Source: Lithobates sylvaticus (Eukaryota; Chordata; Amphibia; Anura; Ranidae). From it: 64,000 bases of DNA. Numbering within the stretch: position 1 is the first letter of the stretch; every line of letters starts with the position of its first letter. This document shows, piece by piece, positions 34,265-46,359 of the stretch. The DNA lies in assembly GCA_028564925.1 (NCBI GenBank), contig CM053031.1:165405084-165469083 (forward strand), written 5' to 3'. Position numbers and translations under genes: made by a program. Under the pieces are notes generated by a model. That model was not told where the DNA came from and ran no database searches. It saw only the letters and a list, made by a program, of their open reading frames with translations.

Positions 34265-35575
34265 ACTTTGTTCCATACTACTTTACAAATTTGAAACCGA
34301 CCTTAAACTTAGCAAAGCAAGTTTCTATGCACTAGGGAACAAAGCCAATGCCTTACTTGCCAAGTCAAAACCCAAAGAACTCTAGAGCACTAATGGGCCA
34401 AATCCAAGATCTTAGAATCCAGCATCGGCTCACTTATGGAATCAACTCCCTACTAGACCTCACATCACAAAAGACACTGAAAACATTCAAGGACCTCCAA
34501 AATAAATACCATCTCCCAGAATCTGAAGCATACACACACGTATTAATCAGCCACTTCCTTAAAACCTCTAAACTCTCATCGGCAGCCTCCATTCCTGAAA
34601 CACTCAACAGATTTTACTCTCAACCCACATACCCTAAACAAGGCATATCCACAATATATACAGCCCTAGTGGACCAACGTCCCCAAATTAATACCCTATC
34701 CAAATGGAAGACAGAACTAAACCTCACTGCAACCCCTCCTATGTGGCAGAAATACACCTACACGGAATCCCACTGCTTCAATCATTGGGAAACTTATCAA
34801 AAACCCCTACACAGATTGTATCTAACACCCTATAGGCTGTCCAAAATATACACTAACTCACCCTCTACTTGTTGGAGGACCTGCGGCAGTATAGGCACAA
34901 TTGCACACCTCCTCTGTTTTTGCAGATCCCTCAGCTCCTTTTGGAGACAAGTCTTCTCCCTAATCTCCTCTATATCACAAAGCCCTACAGAACCCTCCCC
35001 ATCACTAGCTTTACTCCATTTGGGCATAGAAAAATTCCCTCCCAGATTCAGAGAAGTAATCATACACCTTTTACTGGCAGCAAAAGTGAACATTACCAGA
35101 CAGTGGAAAACTACTGAACCCCCTTCTCTAAAGTTGACACTAGCTGATTTTAACTACCAGTGTAAAATGGAAAAAAACAGTAGCCAGGAAAAACCTAGCC
35201 ATGGACAAATTTCTCCACAAGTGGTCCTCTTGGCTGTCCCACCCCAGTTGTACTGTACAAGTTTAATGACCTATGTTGACTGTTGAAATGTACTCTCCTG
35301 AGACATTTTCTGGTACCTTCCTCTGTCCTTTCTTCCTTTCCCTCCCCAACCCCCCCCCCCCCCCCCTCTTCCTCTGGAGCTTCTTCACCGCTACCTCCAG
35401 ATGAAGATACACCTATACGTATATGTGTTGAATTTACTGATTATACCAATGTTATAAGTTGTCTTCTATATTACCCATTGTTATGCTCCAGTTGGGACAT
35501 CAGTCAAGTTTTTACATGTAACGCAAAATGTGTACTTCAAAACCCAATAAAGAATGTTGAAAACAAAGCTGTGTC
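34265..35575 (+). mobile_element. L1 ORF2 fragment with internal deletion and 3' end
   Basis: 34273-34350 reads KASFYALGNKANALLAK, the block after the endonuclease domain. The frame then jumps to the C-terminal third: FKDLQNKYHLPESEAYTHVL, then LSKIYTNSPSTCWRTCG and LLCFCRSLSSFWRQVF, the CCHC-like region. 312 codons are open. A pyrimidine-rich 3' UTR with a C-run (35350-35368) ends at AATAAAGAATGTTGAAAAC. The reverse transcriptase is deleted. It sits against the end of DIRS copy B. No secure TSD was found. Confidence 0.85.
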
Positions 35576-36267
35576 TGGGATCCAACAAATTAAACAAAAG
35601 AACTGCATGCATGTGAAGCTGTCACACCCAGTGCCTATATAGGTAAAAGAATAGTAGAACAAAGATGTTTTTCTTTAAAGTACATATAGAGAAAGAGGGA
35701 ACAAGACTACCACCAAACATGATGCTGCTAATTGCTGGTCGTGGGCTATACCAACACTGTCAAAACCAGTGATCACAATAAATGCACCTACCCTCTAACC
35801 AATGTAATTAGGTGTAGAAAAAGGTAATGATCGCAGTCTCTCAGTGTAATTTATAAACAAGAGAAGGGCTTATATGTAGACTGTCACGCAAGACCATGAG
35901 CAGAGATGGGCATATATACATATATAGATGTGAAAATATCCATAGACAGGAAGTACATAAAGTAAATCTACATGAATAATAGTTTATATTTTATCAAGAG
36001 TGGGGGAGGGGATGGGGAATTTATTGGACCTCATCAGAGGTGGAGGACATTAAAAGGTATAGTTTGACATATTTGTGGTAAGAAGGGAGATCGGGCAATC
36101 AAAAACCATCATCTGTATTGCACTTATCACTGGCCATAAAACCTTCCCCAAAAGAGTAATATACACAGACACTACTCAGGATCACATCTAGACAGTCTAA
36201 GGGTAAGCATAACAGGCGAGAATAGCGTAAGCAAAAAAATCTTGCAAAGTCAAGGGAAGCATTAAAC
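35576..36267. other. No gene recognised; old repeat-like DNA
   Basis: AT-rich sequence with CCTCATCAGAGG near 36028. It continues on the other side of the hAT element (37195 onward), so both sides belong to one older segment. No open frame or motif supports a gene. Confidence 0.4.
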
Positions 36268-37186
36268 CAAGGGTGTCCAACCTTTTAAAGAGCGAGGGCC
36301 ACTTAAGCGACTTGGTAACTTGTCGCAGGCCACAATAAGTGGAGCGGACGGAAGACAGATCCGTGTCCACTCTGTATATGCAGAGCGGACATGGACACAG
36401 CCCACTCTACTCTGTGGGCCCCCCTATCCGATCCAACCAGATGGAAGGGGACAGATCCCCTTCTGTTTTTTTTTAGTGGATCGGATTGGAGGTAGGTGGG
36501 TGCAAATGGACACAAGTCCATCCATAGAGGTGAATGCAGGGTCCGCGTGGGTTGAACCGATCATGTGAAAGGGGCCTAAGGCTGCTTTCACACTGATGTG
36601 TGGCAGTTTACCTGCACTGTGGGTAAAGTACAGTGCACCTGTGGCTTTCCTGCAGGTTAGCTGCACTTTGCCATCGATGTCTATTATATCCTGCAGGTGT
36701 GCTGCACTTTCTAAAAGCACACAAAAACCCACAGATAATAACAGAAGCCTATGACTCAGTGCAGGTAACCCGAAGGTACAATGCGCTGCACCTGTGGATT
36801 AGTTTGAAAGCAGCCCAGTAACCACTGCAGAACAGATATGCCCATATATACACTGCTTTTAGTAATAAAATTACCTTTAATAACAGTCTCCCATTCAGGT
36901 ATCGCTGGCAGTTGCTGTCCAAGGCAGAATGCATTTGGTATCACGCCGATTGGGACAGGAGCCGGTGCTATAAAGGAAGCATTGGCAAATGCGTCTCTGC
37001 TCCCTCTGCAGCCGCTTGCTTCCTCTACCGCTGGCTTAATTTAAAACACTGATGCTCTGGGATGGTGGGTCGGCAACCCATGATCAGGGCTTGAGAACCT
37101 GCTATCCCAAAGCAGGAGGTCGTGGGCCACATCAGAAGGCTTCGTGGGCCACATGTGACCCCCGGGACACTGGTTGGGCACCCCTG
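36268..37186. mobile_element. hAT-like nonautonomous element, 8-bp TSD, with nested MITE
   Basis: CATTAAAC flanks both ends (36260-36267 and 37187-37194). The termini are CAAGGGTGTCCAACC and, on the minus strand, CAGGGGTGCCCAACC, and both continue into GGCC-rich words. The 8-bp duplication and termini fit hAT. Inside, about 36579-36818 is bounded by GGCTGCTTTCACACTGATG and its complement-like GTTTGAAAGCAGCC, a second short inverted-repeat element. Noncoding. Confidence 0.85.
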
Positions 37187-37194
37187 CATTAAAC

Positions 37195-37899
37195 CAAGAA
37201 ACTATAACATAACCAGTGCATACCTTAGATGTATTTGGAAATGCCAAGCCCGGCCACAGGAGCACGGAGGAGAAATCTGCCACAGTGTAAGGCTCGATGA
37301 TGAGAGGGGAGGCGCCATGCAGCTTCCACCTTACCTGAGCCGACCGAGTAGAGGTGCGCATGCACCACCACCCCATACGTGCATGCACAGCCAGCCAAAG
37401 GAAGTGACTGCCAACCCATAGTGCGGGAACGGAGTACTGAACGCCTCATGGGGGACAAATGGATAATTAAGTGCAAGGAGACGCCACAGAAAATCTCCAA
37501 AGCAGGGAAGGGAAAAGGGGGGAAAAATGGATCTTGGTGCCCTGAACAGATTACAAATCAAGTAAAAAATATGAATTATCGTAGTTAAAACATAATGAAA
37601 TATCCAGATATAATTTATAACAAAGACTACAGATGTAGATAAAATTATACAAAGTTTACATTACACTGGTACTCAGTATACTCCATGATGAAAAACAGGA
37701 GTTATATATTCCTCAGTGCACACACTTCCTCAAACAACAGGAATATATAACTCCTGTTTTTCATAACTATACACAGTTTTTCAAACTAATATAAGACGTG
37801 ATCCCTCTCTATGCAGAAGCCATCTTGGAAACCACGGCAGCCATTTAAAAAATTGGGTAACCATCATTTCAAACCAGTATTTTGGAAAGGGTAATTATG
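37195..37899. other. Old repeat-like DNA with a 26-bp perfect hairpin
   Basis: 37255-37530 is moderately GC-rich with overlapping short frames on both strands, none recognised. The hairpin at 37688-37764 is listed separately. Confidence 0.35.
37688..37764. repeat. Perfect inverted repeat: 26-bp arms, 25-nt loop
   Basis: The left arm 37688-37713 starts ATGAAAAACAGGAG; the right arm 37739-37764 is its exact complement. Just before the third DIRS fossil. Confidence 0.92.
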
Positions 37900-39398
37900 T
37901 CGTATTGATTTCTTTTTCATACATCACTGGACACAGAGCACCACAGTAATAACTGTATGGGTTATACGTCACCTTCAGTTGATGGACACTGGCATAATTA
38001 CAGACAGGAAGTCCCCCTCCCTATATAACCCCTCCCACACAGTGAGTACCTTAGTTTTTTCGCCAGTGTCTAAGGTGTGGGTCACGGCTAAGATCTGTGC
38101 TAAAGAAGCTCCCTGGAAAGGCATGCAGGGTCAAGGAACTGCACAATCGGATCCATTCAAAGGCCACAATCAAAGTCTAAGGTGAATGGTACCCGAGCCT
38201 CGGTATGGAAGAACAAGGTTTTGCCCATAACACTTTTCTTTAAGAGAGCTGGGCCCTGGGATCCAGCACCTTGGTCACATTCTCATACAACAGGTTTTGT
38301 TCTGGCAGGGCGCTATACGGGTCCAAGGCAGTGGACTCTACATAAAAAGGGGACCCCGTCCTTGAAGGTCTGGCATGACTCCAACCCGCCATGATGGGTG
38401 AAGATTGGGTCACTGAGTATTCTAGTTTGTGGAGGCGTCTGTTTCCTAGGCTCCTGTCAGCAGCTACTCATAGGGGGAAGAAGGGAGGAGAATCCAGGAT
38501 TCAGTGTACTCACCCCCTTCCCCCCCCCCTGGATTTCCGTTGTGTACAGATGCACTCCTCCTTCACAGTTTGTGGATTGTGAGGTTGTCACAAGAGGGCG
38601 GGGCTCTGCACCGCCAGGGTGCATGTGGATCGGCGTGCACGCTTACTCATGGTGCAGGCGTGGACCGGCGCCTTTGTATAAGCCATTGCCATGTACAGAG
38701 TGCTGGTTGAAGGAGGGACACAGGCACAGACCCAGGGCATGTAAGCGCTGGTTGATTGGCTACAGGCAATTCAGAAACATCTACTTAGCATCTTGCTGAC
38801 ATTAATAGCGGCGTATTAACCATTGCTAAGACTGAGCTCAGCAATAGATGCATGGTAATAGTACCTCTGCTGTGTGCTTAGGACTATGTATTCCAAAACA
38901 AAGGGACAAAATCAAGGAGAAGAAGCACAAAAGAGCAGCGGTCAGGGTCTGAGAACCCTAGTCATGCCTCCACAGTATCATCCTCTCCTGAAAGTACTGA
39001 AGCGGCTGACCAACATTCAAGCCTCTGCCTATGTCACTAAAGACGATTTGGCTACTATTTGGAAGGAAAGATAGCTAGTTTGCTCGCATCCTCCTTCCAG
39101 GCTGGGAGAAAATGCGAAATATCCCCTTCCTCTGCCCTGGACTCGGCATCTGCAGATCAGGAGTGAGTAGAGGATTCGGATGTGTCCCTGGGGGGCCCAC
39201 TAGAGGGGCAGGAGGATGGTTCCTCATTTGAAGACTTTATCCCAGAGGATTCAGTTTCAGCTTCACAGTCACAGAGGTTGTTAGTTCAATCACTCACTGA
39301 CACTTTCTCTCAGATTTATCCTATGGAGGAGAAATTTACTAAAAAATTTAGTTTGCCAGCAGTAGATGCACCTGTTTCTTCTCTGAATAAGAGTCTTA

Positions 39399-39597
39399 TG
39401 CCACGTACACACGGCCAGACTTTTTGACAGCAAAGGTCCGACGGAACAATCCGTCAGACAATTTGATCATGTGTGGGCTTCATCGGACCTTTGCTGTCGA
39501 AAAATCAGACGGACTTCAGATTTAGAACATGTTTCAAATCTTTCCGACGGACTCAAGTCTGGTCGAAAAATCTGTTCGTCTTTATGCTAGTCCGGAA
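39399..39597. mobile_element. One-ended GTACACACG-type element fragment
   Basis: Starts TGCCACGTACACACGGCCAG, similar to the ends of the elements at 17011 and 40064, and continues with GGTCCGACGG-type inverted words. No right end is present. It lies within DIRS copy C. Confidence 0.6.
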
Positions 39598-39670
39598 AAA
39601 AAAAGTTCTTGGGCAGTTCATCACCAAGTCTCCATGGCTCAGGTTTGCAAGGCCGCAACATGGTCACCAG

Positions 39671-41797
39671 TAGGGATGGGCCGAACACCCCCCGGTTCGG
39701 TTCGCACCAGAACATACCGAACAGGCAAAAAATTCAGCAGAACGCACGAATATGTCTATGGACACGAACATGAATAATCAAAAGTGCTAATTTTAAAGGC
39801 TTATAAGCAAGTTATTGTCATAAAAAGTGTTTGGGGACCTGGGTCCTGCCCCAGGGAACATGTATCAATGCAAAAAAAGTTTTAAAAACTGCCTTTTTTC
39901 AGGAGCAGTGATTTTAATAATAGTGAAAAAATAAAAGTAAAATATTCCTTTAAATTTCGAACCTGGGGGGTGTCTATAGCATGCCTGTAAATTGGCGCAT
40001 TTTTCCTGTGTTTAGAACAGTCCCTGCACAAAATGAAATTTCGAAAGGAAAAAAGTACTCTTATGCCCCGTACACACGGTCGGATTTTCCGACGGAAAAT
40101 GTCCTATCGGACCATGTTGTCGGAAATTCCGACCGTGTGTGGGCTCCATCGGATCCTGCTCTCAAATTTTCCAACAACAAAGTCCTATCAGACTTTTTCC
40201 GATCGTGTGTAGCGATTTTTCCGACGGACAAATTGCCACGCATGCTCAGATCACATTACAAGACCACAGCTTTTGGCTACTAGCCTCTACGTAGTCCCGT
40301 TGTACGCAACGAACGTCACCACGTTCAGAATGATCGGATTTTCCAACAACTTTGTCCGACCGTGTGTATGCAACACCAGTGTCAGACAAAATCCGTCGGA
40401 AAAAATCTGACGGATTTTGTGGTCGGAATTTCCGACCATGTGTACGGGGCACTACGCGTACGCAGCTATAATGAATTTTCGGTCCCGGAAATACAGATAA
40501 AAGAACTCATTGAAAAAAACGGCATGGGATCCCCCCAGTCCATTACCAGGCCCTTTGGGTCTGGTATGAATATTAAGGGAAACCCAAACCAAAATTTTAA
40601 ATAAAATGGCGTGGGGTCCCCCTCAAAATCCATACCAGACCCTTATCCGAGCACGCAACATGGCAGGCCGCAGGAAAAGAGGGGGGACGAGAGAGCGTCC
40701 CCCCCTGAACCGTAACAGGCCACATGCCCTCAACATGGGGAGGGTGCTTTGGGGTAGCACCCCAGAGCACCTCGTCCCCATGTTGATGGGGACAAGGGCC
40801 TCATCCCCACAACCCTTGCCTGGTGGTTGTGGGGGTCTGCGGGCGGGGGGCTTATCAGAATCTGGAAGCCCCCTTTAACAAGGGGACCCCCAGATCCCGG
40901 CCTCCCCCCATGTGAAATGGCAACGGGGTACAAATGTACCCCTACCCTTTCACAAAACAAGTGTCAAAATGGTACAAAAGACTAGACACAGCTTGGGACA
41001 AGTCCTTTATTAAAAAAAAATTAAAATTAAAATGTCCCATGAAGTCCATTCATCTTCTCTCGCTCTGCCGATGGACCAAAAAAGAAAAAAACAAAGCCAT
41101 GACTGACCCGCCTCCATGGGAGGCACCCGCTGTATGACGTGTCTTTACTTTGACAGTTCTAATATAACTGAGGGTGGGTCACATGGTGACATTCCCGGGT
41201 GATCCCGCCCCCCTCTGATGCACGGGGACTTCATACCTTAACATTAATGCCAGACCCAAAGGGCCTGGTAATGGACTGGGGGGATCCCATGCCGTTTTTT
41301 TTTTTTCAATTACTTCTTTTATCTGTATTGCCGGGACCGACAATTCATTATAGCCGCGAGTACTTTTAAATTACTTTTTTTTCCTTTAGAAATTTCATTT
41401 TGTGCAGGGACTGCACTTTACAGGCACACTATAGACACCCCCTAGGTACGAAATTTAAAGGAATATTTAACTTTTATTGTTTCACTTTAAGCATTATTAA
41501 AATCACTGCTCCCGAAAAAAACTTAATTTTTTTAAACTTTTTTTTTTTTGCATTGATACATGTCTCCTGGGGCAGGACCCAGGTCCCCAAACACTTTTTA
41601 TGACAATAACTTGCATATAAGCCTTTAAAATGAACACTTTTGATTTTTCATGTTAATGTCCCATAGACTTTAACAGTGTTCTGGCGGCTTTCGAATTTGC
41701 CCCGAACACCGCATATTGTTCGGTGTTATGCAGAACATCTGAACAACCAAAGTTCAGCCTGAACTTATGCTCGGGCCGAACCGTTCGCCCATCCCTA
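39671..41797. mobile_element. 2.1-kb hAT foldback element with perfect 8-bp TSD
   Basis: GTCACCAG flanks both ends (39663-39670 and 41798-41805), interrupting the recombinase text of DIRS copy C. The termini are TAGGGATGGGC on the left and its exact complement on the right. Long inverted arms follow: GGACCTGGGTCCTGCCCCAG at 39836 is mirrored at about 41565, and AGGCCCTTTGGGTCTGGTAT near 40549 at about 41237. The centre holds the GC-rich core shared with the elements at 17011 and about 49731. No transposase is encoded. Confidence 0.92.
40064..40451. mobile_element. Harbinger-like MITE nested in the hAT foldback
   Basis: The left end TGCCCCGTACACACGGTCGG and the right end on the minus strand TGCCCCGTACACATGGTCGG form inverted repeats. 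The flanks are TTA and CTA, a 3-bp duplication with one difference. The host element's other arm lacks it, which confirms a later insertion. Confidence 0.85.
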
Positions 41798-42594
41798 GTC
41801 ACCAGTACATACATTCACAAAATTCTACCAGGTGGATGTAAGTCAACAAGAGAATGCCGCCCTTGGGCGCAGTGTTCTGCAGGCAGCAGTATAGGTCCTC
41901 ATGTCTGACGGCGGTCTGCATTGTTTTCTCCCCTCAGATGGCATTGCTTTGGGACATCCCAGACAGATATTACTGTGGTGCTCTGTGTCCCGTGAAGTAC
42001 GAAAAATAAACTAGGATTTTTTTAACAGCTTACCTGTAAAATCCTTTTCTTGGAAGTACATCATGGGACACAGAGGTCCCTCCCCTCTTTTTTAGGATAT
42101 GTATATATTGCTTTGCTACAAAAACTGAGGTACTCCCTGTGTGGGAGGGGTTAAATAGGGAGGGGGACTTCCCGTCTGTAATTATGCCAGTTTGCATCAC
42201 CTGAAGGTGACCCATACAGTTATTACTGTGGTGCTCTGTGTCCCATGATTTACTTCCAAGAAAAGGATTTTACAGGTAAGCTGTTATAAAAATCCTATTT
42301 TTTACCTTATATTCAATTGTGTTATCTTAAATATTGATTTATTGATTATTATTTACAGTTTGATAACTATTTCTCTCCAGTCGATAACCACCTTGTAGAT
42401 TTTTCTCCAAGCTTTCGTTTTTTATTATAATTTTTATAGTTTGCGCTCTATTGAAATAGAAAATGTCCAATTTTATTTCACGTTATTAATCACTTACCTG
42501 CAGTATAGTAACAGTTGAATTTGTGAAATACAGACATTTTGTCTAATCGTCATATTTACTTGGTTATTGATTCTACAGTTTTATCATTTATTTG

Positions 42595-43090
42595 TCATTT
42601 AAAAAGGACAACACTGCTGGGGACAATACTAGACATACATACAATAGACCTTGTAGATCTTATCAACAAATTACCTCGCCCCACCTTCATTTTAAGCCTC
42701 AATGTCCAGAAGGCATTCGACCGCCTCAATTGGCCTTATATGTTTGTTACTCTTTCCCATTACAGATTTACAGGTCCTTTTTTAACGCTTTAAAAGCCTT
42801 ATACTCTCAACCCACGCCCCAGGTTCAACTGCCTTCCTTCTTGTCGCCTGGATTCCCCCTGGCTAATGGTACCAGGCAGGGGTGCCCTTTATCCCATTTG
42901 CTCTTTATGCTTTGTTTGAAGCCCCTGGCTGAGGCCCTGTGGTTCAGTTTGGATATACAGGGGATCCCCATGCGACAAGTGGAGAATAAACTATCACTTT
43001 TTGCGGATGATATTCTACTGACCTTAATCAACCCTCTAATCTTTCTTCCTTCATTACATGCCCTATTAACTTCCTTTGGTGCATTTTAAG
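42595..43090 (+). mobile_element. L1 ORF2 reverse transcriptase fragment
   Basis: Translations give FILSLNVQKAFDRLNW (first catalytic aspartate block; here N for D), then PGFPLANGTRQGCPLSHLLF, and SLFADDILLTL (FADD catalytic motif) across one frame change. These match LSLDIQKAFDSLSW, RRGTRQGCPLSPLLF and LLFADDLILTL of the intact copy. It stops at the inverted repeat at 43091 and appears to resume at 44350. Confidence 0.85.
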
Positions 43091-43293
43091 GATACATAAA
43101 AGTAAAAGTGTATGTGTGTCAAAACCAAAAATCAACAAAGTTCATTACATAATCCTTCAGAAAGAACTTCCTCAAAAGTTTTCATTAAAAAAGTTTTCAA
43201 AAAAAAGGAGAAAAAGATAATTGATCTCATGTGCATAAATAAACTTTGTTGATTTTAAGTTTTGACACACATACACTTTTACTTTTATGTATC
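43091..43293. repeat. Inverted repeat: 52-bp arms with two mismatches
   Basis: The left arm 43091-43142 starts GATACATAAAAGTAAAAGTG; the right arm 43242-43293 ends with its complement. A 99-nt AT-rich loop separates them. It starts exactly where the L1 RT text ends, so it is probably an end of the segment inserted at 43091-44350. Confidence 0.88.
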
Positions 43294-44349
43294 AACTATT
43301 TACACATATTTGACTGCAATATATGTACACTGTTGTGGAAATTTGATTGTATAAAATTTATGTGAACATTTTATTCTAGGATGTGTGTTTTATAGATTCT
43401 CATCTGTCTCCCTGTGTCTGATTTAATCGAGGAGCGCTCTAGCAAAGCGCACTTGGGTTGAACCGAGACCAGTGGTAAAAACGGTCAGTATGAAAACCTT
43501 CTCATGGGATTTGAGACATGTACTCTGTGTCTGTGGATGTTTGTCAGTTTGTAGGTACCAAGCGCAATGCGCTGGGCTTCTTGCCTTCAAATGACTATGC
43601 GCATTAGAGAAGCGAAGTCCGCATAACGAGAGAAACATATTATTTTATCTCTGTTGTGGCTACACTATCCCTTTTGGATACATATCTGCTTTAATAAGAG
43701 GACATTGATATCTGCCTTGTTAATATACTTGTACCGTATATTGACAACAGCAGTAGTAATGTCCCCGCAGATCTTCTCAAGCCTGTATGAACTTTATTAA
43801 ATACTGGTTACTCTGAGCAGTATTGAGTGGGATCCGTGCTGACAATGATGGGGTGTGTGCACTCTCCCTCCCCCTCCCCTTTCCCTTCCTGTGAGTGCCC
43901 TCCCATTTACCGTTTGTCATTTCCTGTGATGTCACTTCCCACGTAAGAAGTGATTGGCTGGAATCAGCACTTCCTGTTTGTGAAAGCTTTTGTGATAATA
44001 AAAGGCCATGCTGGCTAGTGTGAGTCATTGATGCTGACAGGACTGAGAACTTAAGGATGGTCATGTCTGTTTACTTGGATGAGTGGGTTTTTAGGTAAGA
44101 TGCATTATATCATGAGACAAAATGTTATTATTATTAGAAACAGGAGATTTGGCTGTGTGCTCTGCGTACAGCCAAATTTTTCTGACAACACCTAGAGAAT
44201 AAGCACTTTAAGGGATTTAATAACTATATTGCACAAAACACTTTTAGTCATCAATATTTAATTTAGTACTTTCACTTGAGAAGTGTGATTAACCCCTTGA
44301 GGTCACTCTTCAGGTGATGTGCAGCGCCACCCATCCCTTTTAAAATTAT
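43294..44349. other. Unclassified insertion within L1
   Basis: It contains repeated GCGCAATGCGC-like words (43420-43640) and a CT-rich block at 43855-43900. A promoter-like stretch at 43920-44010 has GTGATGTCACTTCC and AATAAAAGGCC. No coding frame is recognised. It may be a retroelement leader; evidence is weak. Confidence 0.3.
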
Positions 44350-45226
44350 ATTGTTGATAGGGTTCTATCAGTGGAGCCTCTTAGGGGAGGCAGCAGCCCA
44401 GAATATACCTAAGCGCGGAAATCTACAAATGTTATACATATCCTTCAGAGGTCTGTTCCATTACACACTTGGGACTTCTACCTTTAAGTCATCCAGATGT
44501 GTGGTGCAGAGAGAGACTACCTTAAAGGTGCTTATGTTTTGGTATAAGACCCCAGAAATGTTCTGCCGCCAAGACTCTCGCTTTCAGTCCTATGCTGGCG
44601 GTGTGGTCTTGAGCCAGGCTCACATTTCATATTTTCGCATTCTGGACTGATGTTATCTTATTACTCAAACAATTGTTTGATTCATCTTTTCTATTGGAAA
44701 CCTCTCCACTACTTGCTGGGTCTTCCCTTGTCTGGTGTTGCAAAATGCCTGATAGCCTACATCTTACTGGCTGCCCGAAGAGCAATTCCTCTCAGCTGGC
44801 TGTCCACCGACCCGCCTTCCAAAACTCAACTATTACATATTATCGTTGAAATCCAGAGAATGGAATTCCTTACCGCCACTGCCCCTGACACCCTTTCCCA
44901 ATTCAATAAATGTTGGGAGACTTGGGTCTAGTCTGCTCATGGTGAGATGCCCCCCCCCCTTCCCACAAACCTTGAACCTCTGTAACATAACTGTTGATGA
45001 TCAATTCATTGTCATGTTCCCTCTCCATTGGTGTGTGCATGTTTATGTATATCACGTAACCCTGTTTTTCTAAATATGATCTGTGTTTTGTTCTACGTTT
45101 GCGTTGTTTTCCTTTTGAGAGACTGTTATTTAGAATTTTTTTTCTTTAAATTAAGTTATATTGTTTCATTTTGTTTTGCAAAAAAACCCTCAATAAATAT
45201 TCAATTATAAAAATTAAAAAAAAAAT
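44350..45226 (+). mobile_element. L1 ORF2 C-terminal part with 3' end
   Basis: The plus strand reads TTLKVLMFWYKTPEMF near 44510 (compare NYKVLLRWYMVPSRL in the intact copy). IAYILLAARRAIPLSWLS at about 44750 matches FIFIAAKITIGRNWRS, and LTPFPNSINVGRLG follows. The 3' end is AATAAATATTC, then an A-rich tail to 45226. Frames are broken. Confidence 0.75.
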
Positions 45227-46359
45227 CTGTTTACAGTACATGGTCCTGCTGTCCAACATCCTTAAAACAGGTGTAACTCAGGACTAACTTAGCCACATAA
45301 CACTGGAAGAAAATCTGCTCTAAAAAAAAATTAATAAGTATGACACAAGCAGGTACTATGCTGTCATTAAGCCCCTTCAGACAAAGTGAGATGTGTTGAT
45401 TTTACTGAATGAAATAATATAAAATTTCCTTGCTTTACATATTAAACATTGCATGCCTTAAATGTATACATTGTAGCAGTTATAGGGCTGTGTAAAAGGT
45501 AATGTATATTGTTCAAAATATCCTCTGGAGTTCTGGGGAACATAGCTTCAAACTGAGATAAAGGTTTTAGCTGTAAATTATTCTAGCTGAAAATACTGCA
45601 GTGCTGATCTGAGGGCAGAGTGCCAATGTAGTACTGCAGTGTCTTACAGTATGCAAGCAATTCATGTGTGCAGGTCTGTATGCATAACACATTTTATTCC
45701 TTAACATTTTATTATACCTATAATTATTTTATCTCTTTGATGTCTGATGGTGCCATTTTCTTTCATTCTATAATGCAGCTTTCTAAATTCTAATCTCTAA
45801 TTCAAGAAAAGTATTTCATACAGCAATGTATAAAAAGCAATATGATATTTTAGGAATTGTCAAATTACCTCCTATGCATTATAATGCCACAGGGAACATT
45901 TTAGTTCCTAAGATTAAACTTTTTGTGCTGTTCAAAAGAGTTATAGTAATTATGCAGGTCACCTGTGCCATTTATTGAACTGATGTCTATATACAGAGAA
46001 GAGATGAGTGAATTGAAATGTGAGAAAATAAAGACATTAACACATTGTAATTATTTATGCAAAAATGTTTTGCAGTACTGTCAATTGCCACACTGTGCCT
46101 TGCATGACAACCCACCCTCCCATTTTTTGTTGCCATTTTCCACATGATAAATGAGAATTTTGCCATCAGACACATCCACCATCAAAAGCATTAGAAGAAT
46201 GCAATGCCATTTTCTCAGTGCTATTAGGATAAATCTGAGTTTTCATGATCTCTATAAACAGAAACAATGATAACAAATTGAAACAAATTGAAACTGCTTG
46301 TCCTCTATTATAATTTTTCTTACATCCATCAAACTACCCCCTCCAAATTCTAGAAAACA
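45227..46359. other. No gene seen; AT-rich intron
   Basis: Low GC, no frame above about 62 codons and no recognisable repeat ends. It looks like unique intronic DNA. Confidence 0.5.

Larger units (their letters stand above)
24241..34270 (-). mobile_element. DIRS-type retrotransposon fossil, copy B, split by a Penelope-like element
   Basis: The minus strand, from the 34.27-kb end, gives an inverted terminal repeat region with CTCTGTGTCCCGTGATGTAC text (about 34130-34265). A gag-like region lies at about 31.7-33.0 kb, the RT at about 26.4-25.9 kb (FVALPFGLATAPRVF, YLDDLL), the RNase H region to about 25.0 kb, and part of the tyrosine recombinase at 24273-24527 (RRVSELAAVYCKEPYLI). 26501-31582 is a later Penelope-like insertion with a 12-bp TSD. 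The fossil is broken, with several breaks, and its recombinase end is missing. Its close match to copy A suggests a young age. Confidence 0.85.
37900..42300 (+). mobile_element. DIRS-type retrotransposon fossil, copy C, split by a hAT element
   Basis: The left inverted terminal repeat region (about 37915-38060) has GGACACAGAGCACCACAG; the right end (about 41950-42290) carries its inverted counterpart and AAGAAAAGGATTTTACAG-type inverted repeats. The 5' part keeps gag-like text (QSQRLLVQSLTDTFSQ near 39260, matching the gag-like region of copy B) and the 3' part the recombinase end (SWAVHHQVSMAQVCKAATWS). The middle, including the RT, is gone. It is broken, with several breaks. 39671-41797 is a later hAT insertion with a TSD. 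It looks older than copies A and B. Confidence 0.8.

Noticed and set aside
36020-36060. Possible third hammerhead (complement contains CTGATGAGGTCC)
   Set aside because: No GAAA core or closing stem follows at a workable distance.
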